DNA from: Allobosea sp.
GTDB lineage: Bacteria > Pseudomonadota > Alphaproteobacteria > Rhizobiales > Beijerinckiaceae
Assembly (NCBI RefSeq): GCF_030695125.1
Contig: NZ_JAUYTP010000076.1
Coordinates: 1 to 64,000, forward strand
Length of the DNA stretch: 64,000 nucleotides
Reading direction: 5' to 3'
Shown: piece by piece, positions 49,814-59,118 of the stretch
Layout: each line of letters opens with the position of its first letter
Position numbering within the stretch: the stretch's first letter is position 1
Made by a program: the position numbers and the translations under genes
Notes under the pieces: model-generated
What the model was told of the DNA's origin: nothing
What the model saw: the letters and a program-made list of their open reading frames with translations, nothing else
Databases searched by the model: none

Positions 49814-50995
49814 ATGATGCGAGGCGCTCGCCCTTCGGCACCGGACTCCCTTTCCGCCACGACCGAGCCGGGCCCCGCCCAGTCCTCCCGCCCCGTCGCC
49901 AATCGCGCCCTGCGCCTCGGCTGCGTCGCGCTGGCGGGTTTGTTCCTCGCCAACTGCGCCAATGACCAGGTCGCCCGTCGCGGCAAGTCGAAGGAAATCG
50001 GCGCCTTCCCGCAAGCCAAATACGGCCCCGCCAGCCCGCGCGTCGTCGCCGATGGCCAAGACGTGCCCAAGGGCGGCGGGCGCCAGATGATCGGAAAGAC
50101 CTATTCGGTCGCCGGCAAGCGTTACACCCCGTTCGACAAGCCGGTCGGCTACAGCGCTGTCGGCACCGCCTCCTGGTATGGCGAGGCCTTCCATGGCCGC
50201 AAGACGGCCAATGGCGAAGTCTATGACCGCCACGGCATCAGCGCCGCGCATCCGACGATGCCGCTGCCGGCCTATGCCCGCGTCACCAACATGCTCAACA
50301 ACCGCTCGATCATCGTGCGGGTCAATGATCGCGGTCCCTATCATGGCGGCCGCGTGATGGACGTCTCGCAGAAGACCGCAGAGGCGCTTGCCTTCCGCCA
50401 TCTCGGCACCGCCCGGATCAGGTTCGAATATCTCGGCCAGGCCTCGCTTGCCGGTTCCGACGACGGGCTTCTGCTGGCAACCCTGCGCACCGACGGCCAG
50501 CCGGCCGCCATCCCGGGCACCAGCGCGCGCACCATGGTCGCCAGTTCCTCGCCGGTCGCGGCGGGGCGTTCGCGGAGCGCCGATCTCGAAGAGGCCCAGC
50601 CGGAGCCCGCCGTCGAACCCGTCGTTTCGCGGCCCGTCGCCCAGGCCTATGCCCCGACCGGCTTCACGACGGCCTCGGCAGACAGCAGCATCCGCACGGT
50701 TGCGCCGAGCGCCCCGGTCGCCGCTTCGCTGGTTTCGACCGCCGCGACGGGCGGCGTGCCGGTCAGCGGCGTCAGGCTGCCGCCCAGCCGTCCCTTCGAT
50801 CTCGACACCATCGCCAACGCCGCCAACCCGGTCGTCGTTCCCGCAATGCTGCGCTCGACCTTGCCGCCGAGCCGCGGCAGCGTCGCGAGCCTGTTCACGG
50901 CGCCCGAGCGCGCGCCGACGCAGCGCTTCTCCGCCTCGCATCCGCTCAACCGCTCTCTGCTGTCGCAGCCGCTGCAGCCGCTGGCGCGGAATTGA
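49814..50995 (+). CDS. rlpA: RlpA-type septal lytic transglycosylase / double-psi beta-barrel lipoprotein
   Basis: 393 residues. Lipoprotein-type signal with lipobox LANC (Cys48) after a long N-region. The DPBB domain (about 118-210) has TASWYGEAFHGRKTANGEVYD and VRVNDRGPYHGGRVMDVS, where the catalytic Asp of RlpA enzymes lies (NDRGPY). The long C-terminal part is Ser/Ala/Pro-rich, and no SPOR domain is visible, unlike some RlpA proteins. It would cleave denuded glycan strands at the septum. Confidence 0.9.
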   Translation: MMRGARPSAPDSLSATTEPGPAQSSRPVANRALRLGCVALAGLFLANCANDQVARRGKSKEIGAFPQAKYGPASPRVVADGQDVPKGGGRQMIGKTYSVAGKRYTPFDKPVGYSAVGTASWYGEAFHGRKTANGEVYDRHGISAAHPTMPLPAYARVTNMLNNRSIIVRVNDRGPYHGGRVMDVSQKTAEALAFRHLGTARIRFEYLGQASLAGSDDGLLLATLRTDGQPAAIPGTSARTMVASSSPVAAGRSRSADLEEAQPEPAVEPVVSRPVAQAYAPTGFTTASADSSIRTVAPSAPVAASLVSTAATGGVPVSGVRLPPSRPFDLDTIANAANPVVVPAMLRSTLPPSRGSVASLFTAPERAPTQRFSASHPLNRSLLSQPLQPLARN

Positions 50996-51043
50996 ACCAT
51001 TCGCGCCTTGACCCGGCGCGTCCCGCTCTGCTTCAGATCGGGC

Positions 51044-52285
51044 ATGAGCACGTCCAGCCTCTTCCTTGACGGCCTTGCGCGGCGGGCCGCCCGGCCGCCC
51101 CGTCGCTCGGGCGTCGCGCTGCTGCGTCTTCTCGGCGCGCTGCTGCTGACATCCCTGGCCGAGGGCCCTGCGGCGCGGGCGCAGAGCTTCCAGTCGCCGG
51201 CCCCGTTCGCGGTCCTGCTCGATTCCGCCAGCGGCACGGTGCTCTACGAGAAAGCCGCCGACGAGCTGATGGCGCCGGCGAGTATCGCCAAGATCGCCAC
51301 CGCGCTCGTCGCCTTCGAGGAGATCGCGCAGGGCCGGCTGACCCTGGACAGCGAAATCGCGATTTCCGAAAACGCCTGGCGCAAGGGCGGCGGCGTCTCG
51401 GGCGGCTCGACGATGTTCGCCCAGCTCAACAGCCGGGTGAAGCTCTCCGACATCCTGCAGGGCATCATCGTCCAGTCCGGCAACGATGCCTCGATCGCAC
51501 TGGCTGAAGCCGTCGCCGGTGACGAGGCGACCTTCGCCCGGATCATGACCGAGCGGGTGCGGGCGCTGGGGCTGCCGAAGTCGGTGTTCCGGAACGCGAC
51601 CGGCATGGGCGACCCGCTGCAGAAGGTCACCGCGCGCGAAATGGCGCTGCTCTCGGACCACATCATCAAGACCTATCCCGAACACTACAGGATCTTCGGC
51701 CAGCGCGAATTCGTCTGGAACAAGATTAGGCAGCAGAATCGCAACCCGCTGCTGGCGATGGAGATCGGAGCGGACGGGCTCAAGACCGGCAACATCGATG
51801 AATCCGGCTATGGTCTGGTCGGCTCGGCTGTGCAGAACGGGCAGCGGCTGATCGTCGTCGTCAACGGGCTGAAGACCGCCCGCGACCGCGCCAATGAATC
51901 GCGCAAGCTGCTGGAATGGGGCTTTCGCGCCTTCGAGCCGCGCCAGATCTTCGAGGCGGGCGAGATCGTCGGAGAGGCCAGCGTTTTCGGCGGCGAGAAG
52001 GGTCGCGTCGGGCTCAAGGCCAAGGGCCCGGTCAGCCTGCTCCTGCCGCGCGGCAGCAGCGAGCGGCTCAACGCACGCATCGTCTATCGCGGGCCGCTCA
52101 CCGTTCCCGTCCAGGAGGGCGCGGAGGTCGCCCGGCTCCTGGTCACGCGCGGCGAGGTCAAGACGCTCGACATCCCCCTTTATGCCGCAGAGACGGTGCA
52201 GCCAGGGACCCTGCAGAGCCGCGCGCTCGACGCGCTGATGGAAGCCGCCACGGGCTGGGTCCGCAAGGCCCTGAGCCGCAGCTGA
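51044..52285 (+). CDS. D-alanyl-D-alanine carboxypeptidase (PBP5/6-type)
   Basis: 413 residues. A signal region ends near ARAQS. Penicilloyl-serine motifs: SIAK in APASIAKIATA (SxxK), SGN in VQSGNDASIAL, and KTG in LKTGNIDESG. The C-terminal PBP5 beta-domain and an amphipathic end (ATGWVRKALSRS) follow. It trims the terminal D-Ala of peptidoglycan peptides. ATG 51044 is preferred to TTG 51008. The stop overlaps tmk (TGATG). Confidence 0.93.
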   Translation: MSTSSLFLDGLARRAARPPRRSGVALLRLLGALLLTSLAEGPAARAQSFQSPAPFAVLLDSASGTVLYEKAADELMAPASIAKIATALVAFEEIAQGRLTLDSEIAISENAWRKGGGVSGGSTMFAQLNSRVKLSDILQGIIVQSGNDASIALAEAVAGDEATFARIMTERVRALGLPKSVFRNATGMGDPLQKVTAREMALLSDHIIKTYPEHYRIFGQREFVWNKIRQQNRNPLLAMEIGADGLKTGNIDESGYGLVGSAVQNGQRLIVVVNGLKTARDRANESRKLLEWGFRAFEPRQIFEAGEIVGEASVFGGEKGRVGLKAKGPVSLLLPRGSSERLNARIVYRGPLTVPVQEGAEVARLLVTRGEVKTLDIPLYAAETVQPGTLQSRALDALMEAATGWVRKALSRS

Positions 52286-52944
52286 TGGGGGCCGCCGCAC
52301 CCGGCCGCTTCATCACGCTCGAGGGCGGGGAGGGGGCGGGCAAATCGACGCTGGCGCGCCATCTCAAGGACCGCGTCGAGGCGCTCGGCCTGCGCGTGAC
52401 GCTGACCCGCGAGCCCGGCGGCTCCCCCAAGGCCGAGGCGATCCGCGAGGTCATCCTGTCCGGCCAGGTCAAGCGCCACGGCCCCTTCGTCGAGGCGCTG
52501 ATGTTCTCGGCGGCCCGCATCGACCATATCGACCGCCTGATCCGGCCGGCGCTGGAGCGCGGCGACTGGGTGATCTGCGACCGCTTCATCGATTCGACGC
52601 GCGCTTATCAGGGCGCGCTCGGGCGGATCGAGGCCGGGCTGCTGGCCGAGTTGGAGGCCGTGACCATCGACGGGCTGATGCCGGATCTGACCCTGATCCT
52701 CGATCTCGACCCGACCATCGGCTTGGCGCGCGCCGCCCGCCGCCGGGCGCCCGACGAAGCCACCGATCGGTTCGAGGGCGAGGCGCTGGCGTTCCACAGC
52801 ACGCTGCGCCAGGCCTATCTCGCGATCGCCGCGTCGGAGCCTTCGCGCTGCGTCGTGCTCGATGCGGCGCAGCCGCCGGCCGTTCTGGCGCAGGCCGCCT
52901 GGAGCGCGATCCGCGAACGGCTGCCGTCCCCCCAAGCCGCCTGA
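52285..52944 (+). CDS. tmk: Thymidylate kinase
   Basis: 219 residues. P-loop EGGEGAGKST, then TREPGGSP (DR/ERPG region of TMPK), CDRFIDST with the catalytic Asp-Arg, and LDLDPTIGLARAARR in the lid region. It converts dTMP to dTDP. It shares a base with the stop of the upstream carboxypeptidase gene. Confidence 0.96.
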   Translation: MGAAAPGRFITLEGGEGAGKSTLARHLKDRVEALGLRVTLTREPGGSPKAEAIREVILSGQVKRHGPFVEALMFSAARIDHIDRLIRPALERGDWVICDRFIDSTRAYQGALGRIEAGLLAELEAVTIDGLMPDLTLILDLDPTIGLARAARRRAPDEATDRFEGEALAFHSTLRQAYLAIAASEPSRCVVLDAAQPPAVLAQAAWSAIRERLPSPQAA

Positions 52945-53044
52945 CGCAGCCGGATCGCCCCCCTCAAGCAAGGGCTTGCCCTCACGCGCCGTCGGGCTCA
53001 AACACGACCCGCACACGATGCGGGCTCCGCGACACGAGACGACC

Positions 53045-54115
53045 ATGCTCCCGACCAGCGATGAACCCGACCGCCTGCCGAGCGCCCCCCATCCGCGCGA
53101 GACGCTGGCGCTGATCGGGCACGAGGCTCAGGAGCGCGCCTTTCTGGCGGCGCTGGCCTCGGGCCGGATGCATCACGGCTGGTTGCTGGGCGGTCCGGAG
53201 GGAATCGGCAAGGCGAGCTTCGCCTATCGTGCCGCGCGCTTCGTGCTGGCGGCCGGCGATCCGGCGCAGCGCGCGGTGGGCGCGACCTCGCTTGAAATGC
53301 CGGCTGAGGATCCCGCGACCCGCCGGGTCATGGCCCAGTCCCATCCCGATCTGCATCTGCTGCGGCGGATTCAAAAGCCCGACGGCAAGGGCTATACCAG
53401 CAACATCCCCGTCGATGCGGTGAGGCGCGTGCTCGACCGGTTCGGCTCGAGCGCCGCCGAAGGCGGCTGGCGCGTCTGCATCGTCGATTCGGCTGAGGAC
53501 ATGGACCGCTCGGCCGGCAACGCCCTGCTCAAGCTGCTCGAGGAGCCGCCGCCGCGTGCGCTGTTCCTGATCGTGGCCCACGCCCCTGGCCGGATGCTGC
53601 CGACGATCCGCTCGCGCTGCCGGCTGATGACCTTCGGCGCGCTCGACGAGGCGCAGGTGGCAGAGGCCGGCGCGCTCGCGCAGGAGCGGATGGGCGGCCC
53701 CTTCGACGAGGCGGGAATCGGCCGCGCCGCGCGGCTCGCCGACGGCTCGGTGCGCCGGGCGCTGACCTATGTCGACCCGACGACGCTGGCGCTGGTCGAG
53801 GCGGTGCGGGCGAGGCTGGACGCGCTGCCCCGGATCGACCTGGGGGCGCTGATGGCGCTGGCGGAGGACGTCGCCGGCAAGGCCGGCGAAGGCGATTTCG
53901 CGGTGATGATCGAGACCGTGCAGAGCTGGCTCTCCGACCATCTCCACGCGCATGCTGCAGCGCAACCGGCGCGCCTTGCACCGCTGGCGGAGGTATGGGA
54001 CAAGCTGGGGCGTGCGGCCCGCGACGTCGAGACCTACAATCTCGACCGCCGCCCGCTGGTGATGACCCTGTTTCATGATCTGTCGGATGCGGTTGCCCGC
54101 TCGCGCGCAGCGTGA
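53045..54115 (+). CDS. holB: DNA polymerase III delta-prime subunit
   Basis: 356 residues. AAA+ clamp-loader subunit: HHGWLLGGPEGIGKASFAY (P-loop-like), then VDSAEDMDRSAGNALLKLLE and EEPPPRALFLIVAHAPGRML, typical of HolB. The zinc-binding cysteines of the delta-prime zinc module are absent, as in many alphaproteobacteria. It follows tmk, a common gene order. ATG 53045 starts right at the family N-terminus. Confidence 0.94.
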   Translation: MLPTSDEPDRLPSAPHPRETLALIGHEAQERAFLAALASGRMHHGWLLGGPEGIGKASFAYRAARFVLAAGDPAQRAVGATSLEMPAEDPATRRVMAQSHPDLHLLRRIQKPDGKGYTSNIPVDAVRRVLDRFGSSAAEGGWRVCIVDSAEDMDRSAGNALLKLLEEPPPRALFLIVAHAPGRMLPTIRSRCRLMTFGALDEAQVAEAGALAQERMGGPFDEAGIGRAARLADGSVRRALTYVDPTTLALVEAVRARLDALPRIDLGALMALAEDVAGKAGEGDFAVMIETVQSWLSDHLHAHAAAQPARLAPLAEVWDKLGRAARDVETYNLDRRPLVMTLFHDLSDAVARSRAA

Positions 54116-54135
54116 AGCGAACCTCCGGATCGACG

Positions 54136-55695
54136 ATGGCGACCGCCCCGAAATTCTATCTGACGACCGCGATCCACTACACCAACGGGCCGCCGCATAT
54201 CGGCCACGCCTATGAGATGGTGGCGTCCGACGCGATCGCGCGCTTCAAGCGGCTCGATGGCTACGACGTCTTCGCCATGACCGGCACGGACGAGCACGGC
54301 CAGAAGGTCCAGCGCACCGCTGAGCAGAACGGCCAGTCGCCGAAGGATTTCGTCGACGGCATCGCCGGCCGCTTCCAGGAAATGGAAGAGCGTCTCGGCT
54401 GTTCCTTCGATCGCTTCATCCGCACCACCGACGCCGACCATCTGCCCTCGACGCAGGAGCTGTGGCGGCGGATGGAGGCCAATGGCGACATCTACCTGTC
54501 GAAATATGCCGGCTGGTATTCGATCCGCGACGAGGCCTTCTATGCCGAGGAGGAGACCACGGTCCTGGCCGACGGCACGCGGCTGGGCGGGCAGGGGACG
54601 CCGGTCGAATGGGTCGAGGAGGAGAGCTACTTCTTCCGCTTGAAGGCCTATCAGGAGCGGCTGCTGCAGCTCTACGAGGACGTGCCGGACTTCGTCTCGC
54701 CGCCGACGCGCCGCAACGAGATCGTTTCCTTCGTGAAAAGCGGGCTCGAGGACCTCTCGATCAGCCGCACAACCTTCGACTGGGGGCTGCCGGTCCCGGG
54801 CGACCCCAAGCATGTGATGTATGTCTGGGTCGACGCGCTCAACAACTACGTCACCGGCACGGGCTTCCCCGATCCGCAGAACCCGCGCGCGCATTACTGG
54901 CCGGCCGATGTCCACATCATCGGCAAGGACATCGTGCGCTTCCACACCGTCTACTGGCCGGCCTTCCTGATGTCGGCCGGGCTGCCCTTGCCCAGGCGCG
55001 TCTTCGGCCATGGCTTCCTGCTCTCCAAGGGCGAGAAGATGTCGAAGTCGCTCGGCAATGTCGTCGACCCCTTCGGGCTGGCGGATGCCTATGGCGTCGA
55101 TCAGCTGCGCTATTTCTTCCTGCGCGAGGTCTCCTTCGGCCAGGACGGCAATTACAGCCATGACGCCATCGTCGGCCGCATCAATGCCGACCTCGCCAAT
55201 GATCTCGGCAATCTCGCCCAGCGATCGCTGTCGATGATCGCCAAGAACTGCGAGGGCAGGGTGCCGCCCTGCGGCGCGCTGAACGAGGGCGACCAGGCCA
55301 TGCTGGCGCTCGCCGACGCCGCGCTGGGCAAGGCGCGCGAGGCGATGACGGACTTCGCGCTCCATGTCGTGCTGTCCGAGATCTGGGCCGTGGTGGCGGA
55401 GGCCAACCGCTATTTCGCCGCCAACGAGCCCTGGCGCCTGTCCAAGACCGATCCGGCGCGGCGTGACACGGTGCTCTATGTCACCGCCGAGGTGATCCGC
55501 CAGGTCGCGATCCTGGTCCAGCCGGTGATGCCGTCCTCCATGGCCAAGCTGCTCGACCTGTTGGGCGTCCCGGCCGAAAAGCGCGACTTCGCCGCGCTGG
55601 GCGAGGGCGGTCGGCTAGAATCGGGCACAGCCCTGCCGGCGCCGAGCGGCATCTTCCCGCGCTATGTCGAGCCCGAAGGCGGCGAGGCCGCCTGA
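54136..55695 (+). CDS. metG: Methionyl-tRNA synthetase
   Basis: 519 residues. Class I synthetase: HIGH-like motif PPHIGHAYEMV, KMSKS as GEKMSKSLGNV, and the Trp-containing anticodon-binding domain (NRYFAANEPWRLSKTD). There is no C-terminal tRNA-binding EMAP extension, the normal short form. A GTG at 54112, inside the end of holB, is an alternative start. The stop overlaps tatD (TGATG). Confidence 0.97.
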   Translation: MATAPKFYLTTAIHYTNGPPHIGHAYEMVASDAIARFKRLDGYDVFAMTGTDEHGQKVQRTAEQNGQSPKDFVDGIAGRFQEMEERLGCSFDRFIRTTDADHLPSTQELWRRMEANGDIYLSKYAGWYSIRDEAFYAEEETTVLADGTRLGGQGTPVEWVEEESYFFRLKAYQERLLQLYEDVPDFVSPPTRRNEIVSFVKSGLEDLSISRTTFDWGLPVPGDPKHVMYVWVDALNNYVTGTGFPDPQNPRAHYWPADVHIIGKDIVRFHTVYWPAFLMSAGLPLPRRVFGHGFLLSKGEKMSKSLGNVVDPFGLADAYGVDQLRYFFLREVSFGQDGNYSHDAIVGRINADLANDLGNLAQRSLSMIAKNCEGRVPPCGALNEGDQAMLALADAALGKAREAMTDFALHVVLSEIWAVVAEANRYFAANEPWRLSKTDPARRDTVLYVTAEVIRQVAILVQPVMPSSMAKLLDLLGVPAEKRDFAALGEGGRLESGTALPAPSGIFPRYVEPEGGEAA

Positions 55696-56495
55696 TGCTG
55701 ATCGACACCCATTGCCATCTCGACTTCCCGGATTTCGCCGAGGAGCTCGAGGCCTACGTCGCCCGCGCCGAAGCGGCCGGCATCGGTCGCATGGTGACGA
55801 TCTCGACGCGGGTTGCGCGCTTTCCCGCTTATGCAGCCATCGCCGAACGCTTCCCATCCGTCTGGTGCAGCGTCGGCACGCATCCCCATGGCGCGCATGA
55901 GGAATTGGACGTCACCGCCGAGCAGCTCGTGGCGCTCTCGGCCCATCCGCGCTGCGTCGCCATCGGCGAGGCCGGGCTCGATTATCACTACGACAAGAGC
56001 CCGCGCGAGGCGCAGGCTCAAGGGTTGCGCGTCCACATCGCCGCGGCTCGGATCACCCAGCTGCCGCTCGTCATCCATGCCCGCCAGGCCGATGACGACA
56101 TGATCGCGATCCTGCGCGAGGAGATGGGGAAGGGCGCCTTCCCCGCCATCCTGCATTGCTTCACCGCCGGCGAGGCACTGGCGATGACGGGCGTCGAACT
56201 CGGCCTCTACGTCTCCTTCTCGGGCATCCTGACCTTCAAGACCTCCGAAGAGCTGCGCCGCATCGCCCGGATGGTCCCGCGCGAGCGCCTGCTGGTTGAG
56301 ACCGACGCGCCCTATCTCGCCCCCGTCCCGTTCAGAGGCAAGCGCAACGAGCCGGCCTATGTCGTTGAGACGGCTAAGGTTCTCGGCGAGACGATCGGCT
56401 TGACCTTCGACGAGGTCGCAGCCCTGACCACGGCGAATGCAAAGCGCTGCTACTGGAAGATGGACCACGCCGCGCCGCTGGCGCGGGTGGCGTAA
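55695..56495 (+). CDS. tatD: TatD-family metal-dependent hydrolase
   Basis: 266 residues. TIM-barrel amidohydrolase: LIDTHCHLDF (His6, His8), GTHPHGAHE, GEAGLDYHYD, and ETDAPYLAP (Asp). TatD proteins are DNases with roles in DNA processing. It follows metG by 1-base overlap, as in many bacteria. Confidence 0.94.
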   Translation: MLIDTHCHLDFPDFAEELEAYVARAEAAGIGRMVTISTRVARFPAYAAIAERFPSVWCSVGTHPHGAHEELDVTAEQLVALSAHPRCVAIGEAGLDYHYDKSPREAQAQGLRVHIAAARITQLPLVIHARQADDDMIAILREEMGKGAFPAILHCFTAGEALAMTGVELGLYVSFSGILTFKTSEELRRIARMVPRERLLVETDAPYLAPVPFRGKRNEPAYVVETAKVLGETIGLTFDEVAALTTANAKRCYWKMDHAAPLARVA

Positions 56496-56508
56496 AAGGC
56501 GCGCGGGC

Positions 56509-57315
56509 ATGACCCTGACGGTGACGATCCTCGGCTGCGGTTCGTCCGGCGGCGTGCCGCGACCCGGTTCAGGATGGGGCGCCTGCGACCCGACCGAGCC
56601 GAAGAACCGGCGGCGCCGCTGCTCGATCCTGGTCGAGCGGACCGGGACGGGAGGTACGACGCGGCTGCTCGTCGACACCTCGCCGGATCTGCGCGAGCAG
56701 CTCTTGGACGCCGGCATCTCTCATCTCGACGCGGTGCTGTTCAGCCATGACCATGCCGACCACACCCACGGCATCGACGATCTCCGCGCGCTGGTCCTGC
56801 ACAACAGGAAGCGCGTGACCGTTCATGCCGATGCCACGACGCGGTCTTCGCTGACGCAACGCTTCGGCTATATGTTCGAAACGCCGCCGGGCAGTGCCTA
56901 TCCCGCGGTCCTCGATATGCGGCCCCTGGTGGCCGGCCAGCCCCTGAGCATCGACGGCGCCGGCGGCGCCATCGATGCCCTGCCGCTCGCCGTCGAGCAT
57001 GGCCCGGGCTATCAGGCGCTGGGGTTCCGGTTCGGCGGGCTCGGCTATGTTCCCGATGTGAGCCTGATGCCGCAGGCGGCGAAGGCTGGGCTTCACGATC
57101 TCGACCTGCTCATCCTCGATTGCCTGCGGGAAACGCCGCATCCGAGCCATTTCAACCTGCGCGACGCGCTGGCCACGATTGCAGAGGTAAAACCCCGCCG
57201 CGCCGTGCTGACCAATCTCCATGCCGATCTCGACTACAATCGTCTTCGCAACATGGTGGAGCCGGGCATTGAGGTGGCGTTCGACGGCCTGCGGATCCCG
57301 ATCGCGCCCCTCTGA
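56509..57315 (+). CDS. PhnP-like metallo-beta-lactamase-fold hydrolase
   Basis: 268 residues. N-terminal TILGCGSSGGVPRPG and the dinuclear metal site SHDHADHTHG (HxHxDH), with further His residues in VEHGPGYQALG and LTNLHADLDY. PhnP/RNase-Z-like enzymes act as phosphodiesterases; the natural substrate is unknown here. It closes the holB-metG-tatD run, a commonly conserved order. Confidence 0.9.
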   Translation: MTLTVTILGCGSSGGVPRPGSGWGACDPTEPKNRRRRCSILVERTGTGGTTRLLVDTSPDLREQLLDAGISHLDAVLFSHDHADHTHGIDDLRALVLHNRKRVTVHADATTRSSLTQRFGYMFETPPGSAYPAVLDMRPLVAGQPLSIDGAGGAIDALPLAVEHGPGYQALGFRFGGLGYVPDVSLMPQAAKAGLHDLDLLILDCLRETPHPSHFNLRDALATIAEVKPRRAVLTNLHADLDYNRLRNMVEPGIEVAFDGLRIPIAPL

Positions 57316-57400
57316 GGGACCTGGAGCCGGCGACAAAGCGCGCTCCATCGCATCATGGCGACAGCCGTCGTCGCCTGTCCGGCACGATCCGCGAAACCGC

Positions 57401-58216
57401 CTATTCGTTGACCCTGTCGAGACCGATCGTCAGCGAAATCGCCAGCAGGGCCAGCACCGCGAGCATGATCTGCACGCTGGAAACGGCGGCCACCAGCGGC
57501 GAATTGCTGTTCTGGACGATGGCGAGCAGCTCGATCGGCAGCGGCCGGTCGCGGTAGCCATGGGTGAAGATCGTCACCGAGAGATTGTCGACCCCCTCGA
57601 TGAAGGTGAAGACCGCACCGGCCAGGATCGCAGGCAGCAGCAGCGGCAGCGTGATGATGCGGAAGGTCTGCCAGCGGCTCGCACCGAGATTGGCGGAAGC
57701 CTGTTCCAGCAGCGGGTCAAGCCGCTGGAGCCGCGCCATCACGGTGCGCACCATCACCGCCATGACATAGACCGAGAGCGAGACCGACTGCAGCCAGATC
57801 GAGGGGCCGATGCCGAGCAGCGCGCCCGAGAACAGCACGGCCACGCCGAGCACGATGCCCGGCACCATATGCGGCACCAGCACGAAGACGGAGAGCGCGG
57901 TGGCGCCGCGGAAATCGCCGCGCGCACAGGCCAGCGCGGTCGGCACGCCGAGCGCGATGCAGAGCGCGGTGACGTAGAGCCCGACCTTGATGCTCGTCCA
58001 CATCGCATCCACCAGCACGGGCTGGTTGAAGACCTTCACGTACCAGTCGAGCGTGAAGCCCACGGGCGGGAAGCTGATATAGCCGCGCGTGTCGAACGAC
58101 ATCACGACGACGATGACCGCCGGCAGCAAGAGCAGCGCGAGCGCCAGCACCGCGAGCGCGATGATGAAGCCGATGCCCAGCCGGTCGATGAGGTCGGCGC
58201 CGTCGATCCGCTTCAT
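57401..58216 (-). CDS. PotC-like ABC transporter permease
   Basis: 271 residues with six hydrophobic segments. The binding-protein-dependent coupling motif is EQASANLGASRWQTFRIITL (EAA loop). Closest in pattern to the spermidine/putrescine and 2-aminoethylphosphonate permeases. It is the last gene of the reverse unit, with its ATG overlapping the previous stop (ATGA). Confidence 0.9.
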   Translation of the reverse strand: MKRIDGADLIDRLGIGFIIALAVLALALLLLPAVIVVVMSFDTRGYISFPPVGFTLDWYVKVFNQPVLVDAMWTSIKVGLYVTALCIALGVPTALACARGDFRGATALSVFVLVPHMVPGIVLGVAVLFSGALLGIGPSIWLQSVSLSVYVMAVMVRTVMARLQRLDPLLEQASANLGASRWQTFRIITLPLLLPAILAGAVFTFIEGVDNLSVTIFTHGYRDRPLPIELLAIVQNSNSPLVAAVSSVQIMLAVLALLAISLTIGLDRVNE

Positions 58217-59118
58217 CGCTGCGCCACCCGTGTCCAGCGCGTCCCGATATGCGTCAGCCAGGCGAAGACCAGCAGGACGGCGAGGCAGGTCGCCATCAGG
58301 ATCATCGCCGTCACCGCGCCCTTGCTCCATTCGAGCGAGTAGACGACCTGTTCGTAGACCATCGTCGCGGCGTTGAGGTAGTTGCCGCCGCCCAGGAGCT
58401 GCGGCACCACGAAGGTGGTGTAGCTGAGGGTAAACACCAGCGCGGCGCCGGTGCCGAGGCCTGGCACGCTCAGCGGCAGGATGATCGTCCGCAGCGTCGC
58501 CAGCCGGCTCGCGCCGAGATTGGCGGAGGCCTCCTCGAGCCTGGAATCATGCCGGCTCATCACCGCGATCAGCGGCAGGATCATGATCGGCAGATGAATC
58601 TGGACCATGCCGATCAGCACCGCCCAATGCGTGTTGATGATGCGCAGGGGCTGCGAAATCAGCCCGAACTCCATCAGCGTCGCATTGACCACGCCGCGCC
58701 CCCCGAGGATGACGATCCAGGCATAGGTCCGGACGATGCCGCTGGTCAGGATCGGCGCGATCGTCAGCACGAGGATGATGCGCCGGACCCAGGGGCCGCC
58801 GATCAGGAAGAGATAGGCGACGGGGAAGCCAAGCAGGCTGCAAAAGAAGGTCGTGGTCAGCGCCAGCGTCAGCGAGCGCCGGAAGGTGGTGTGGTAGAGC
58901 GGATCGGCGAGCGCCGTGGTGAGATGGCGCAGCGACAATTCCTGCGAGACGATGACGCCGCGCGACACCACGATGTCCGAAAAGCCGAGCGAGAGCAGGA
59001 CGCCGAACGGAATGACGGCGACCACGACGAGGACGACGATGGCCGGCACCGCCGGCCAGATCCCGCGCCCCGAAAGGAGCTCATCGACCAGCCGCAGCAG
59101 GAGGGGCCGGCGGGTCAT
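58213..59118 (-). CDS. PotB-like ABC transporter permease
   Basis: 301 residues. N-terminal segment WPAVPAIVVLVVVAVIPFGV, then the coupling region EEASANLGASRLATLRTIIL, clearly related to its neighbour. Forms a heterodimeric channel with it. ATG 59118 overlaps the stop of the ATPase gene. Confidence 0.9.
   Translation of the reverse strand: MTRRPLLLRLVDELLSGRGIWPAVPAIVVLVVVAVIPFGVLLSLGFSDIVVSRGVIVSQELSLRHLTTALADPLYHTTFRRSLTLALTTTFFCSLLGFPVAYLFLIGGPWVRRIILVLTIAPILTSGIVRTYAWIVILGGRGVVNATLMEFGLISQPLRIINTHWAVLIGMVQIHLPIMILPLIAVMSRHDSRLEEASANLGASRLATLRTIILPLSVPGLGTGAALVFTLSYTTFVVPQLLGGGNYLNAATMVYEQVVYSLEWSKGAVTAMILMATCLAVLLVFAWLTHIGTRWTRVAQR

Noticed and set aside
49415..52300. 961-codon open frame on the reverse strand
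   Set aside because: It covers rlpA and the carboxypeptidase gene antisense; long stop-free antisense frames are common in GC-rich DNA, and the text is low-complexity, rich in Arg, Gly and Ala.
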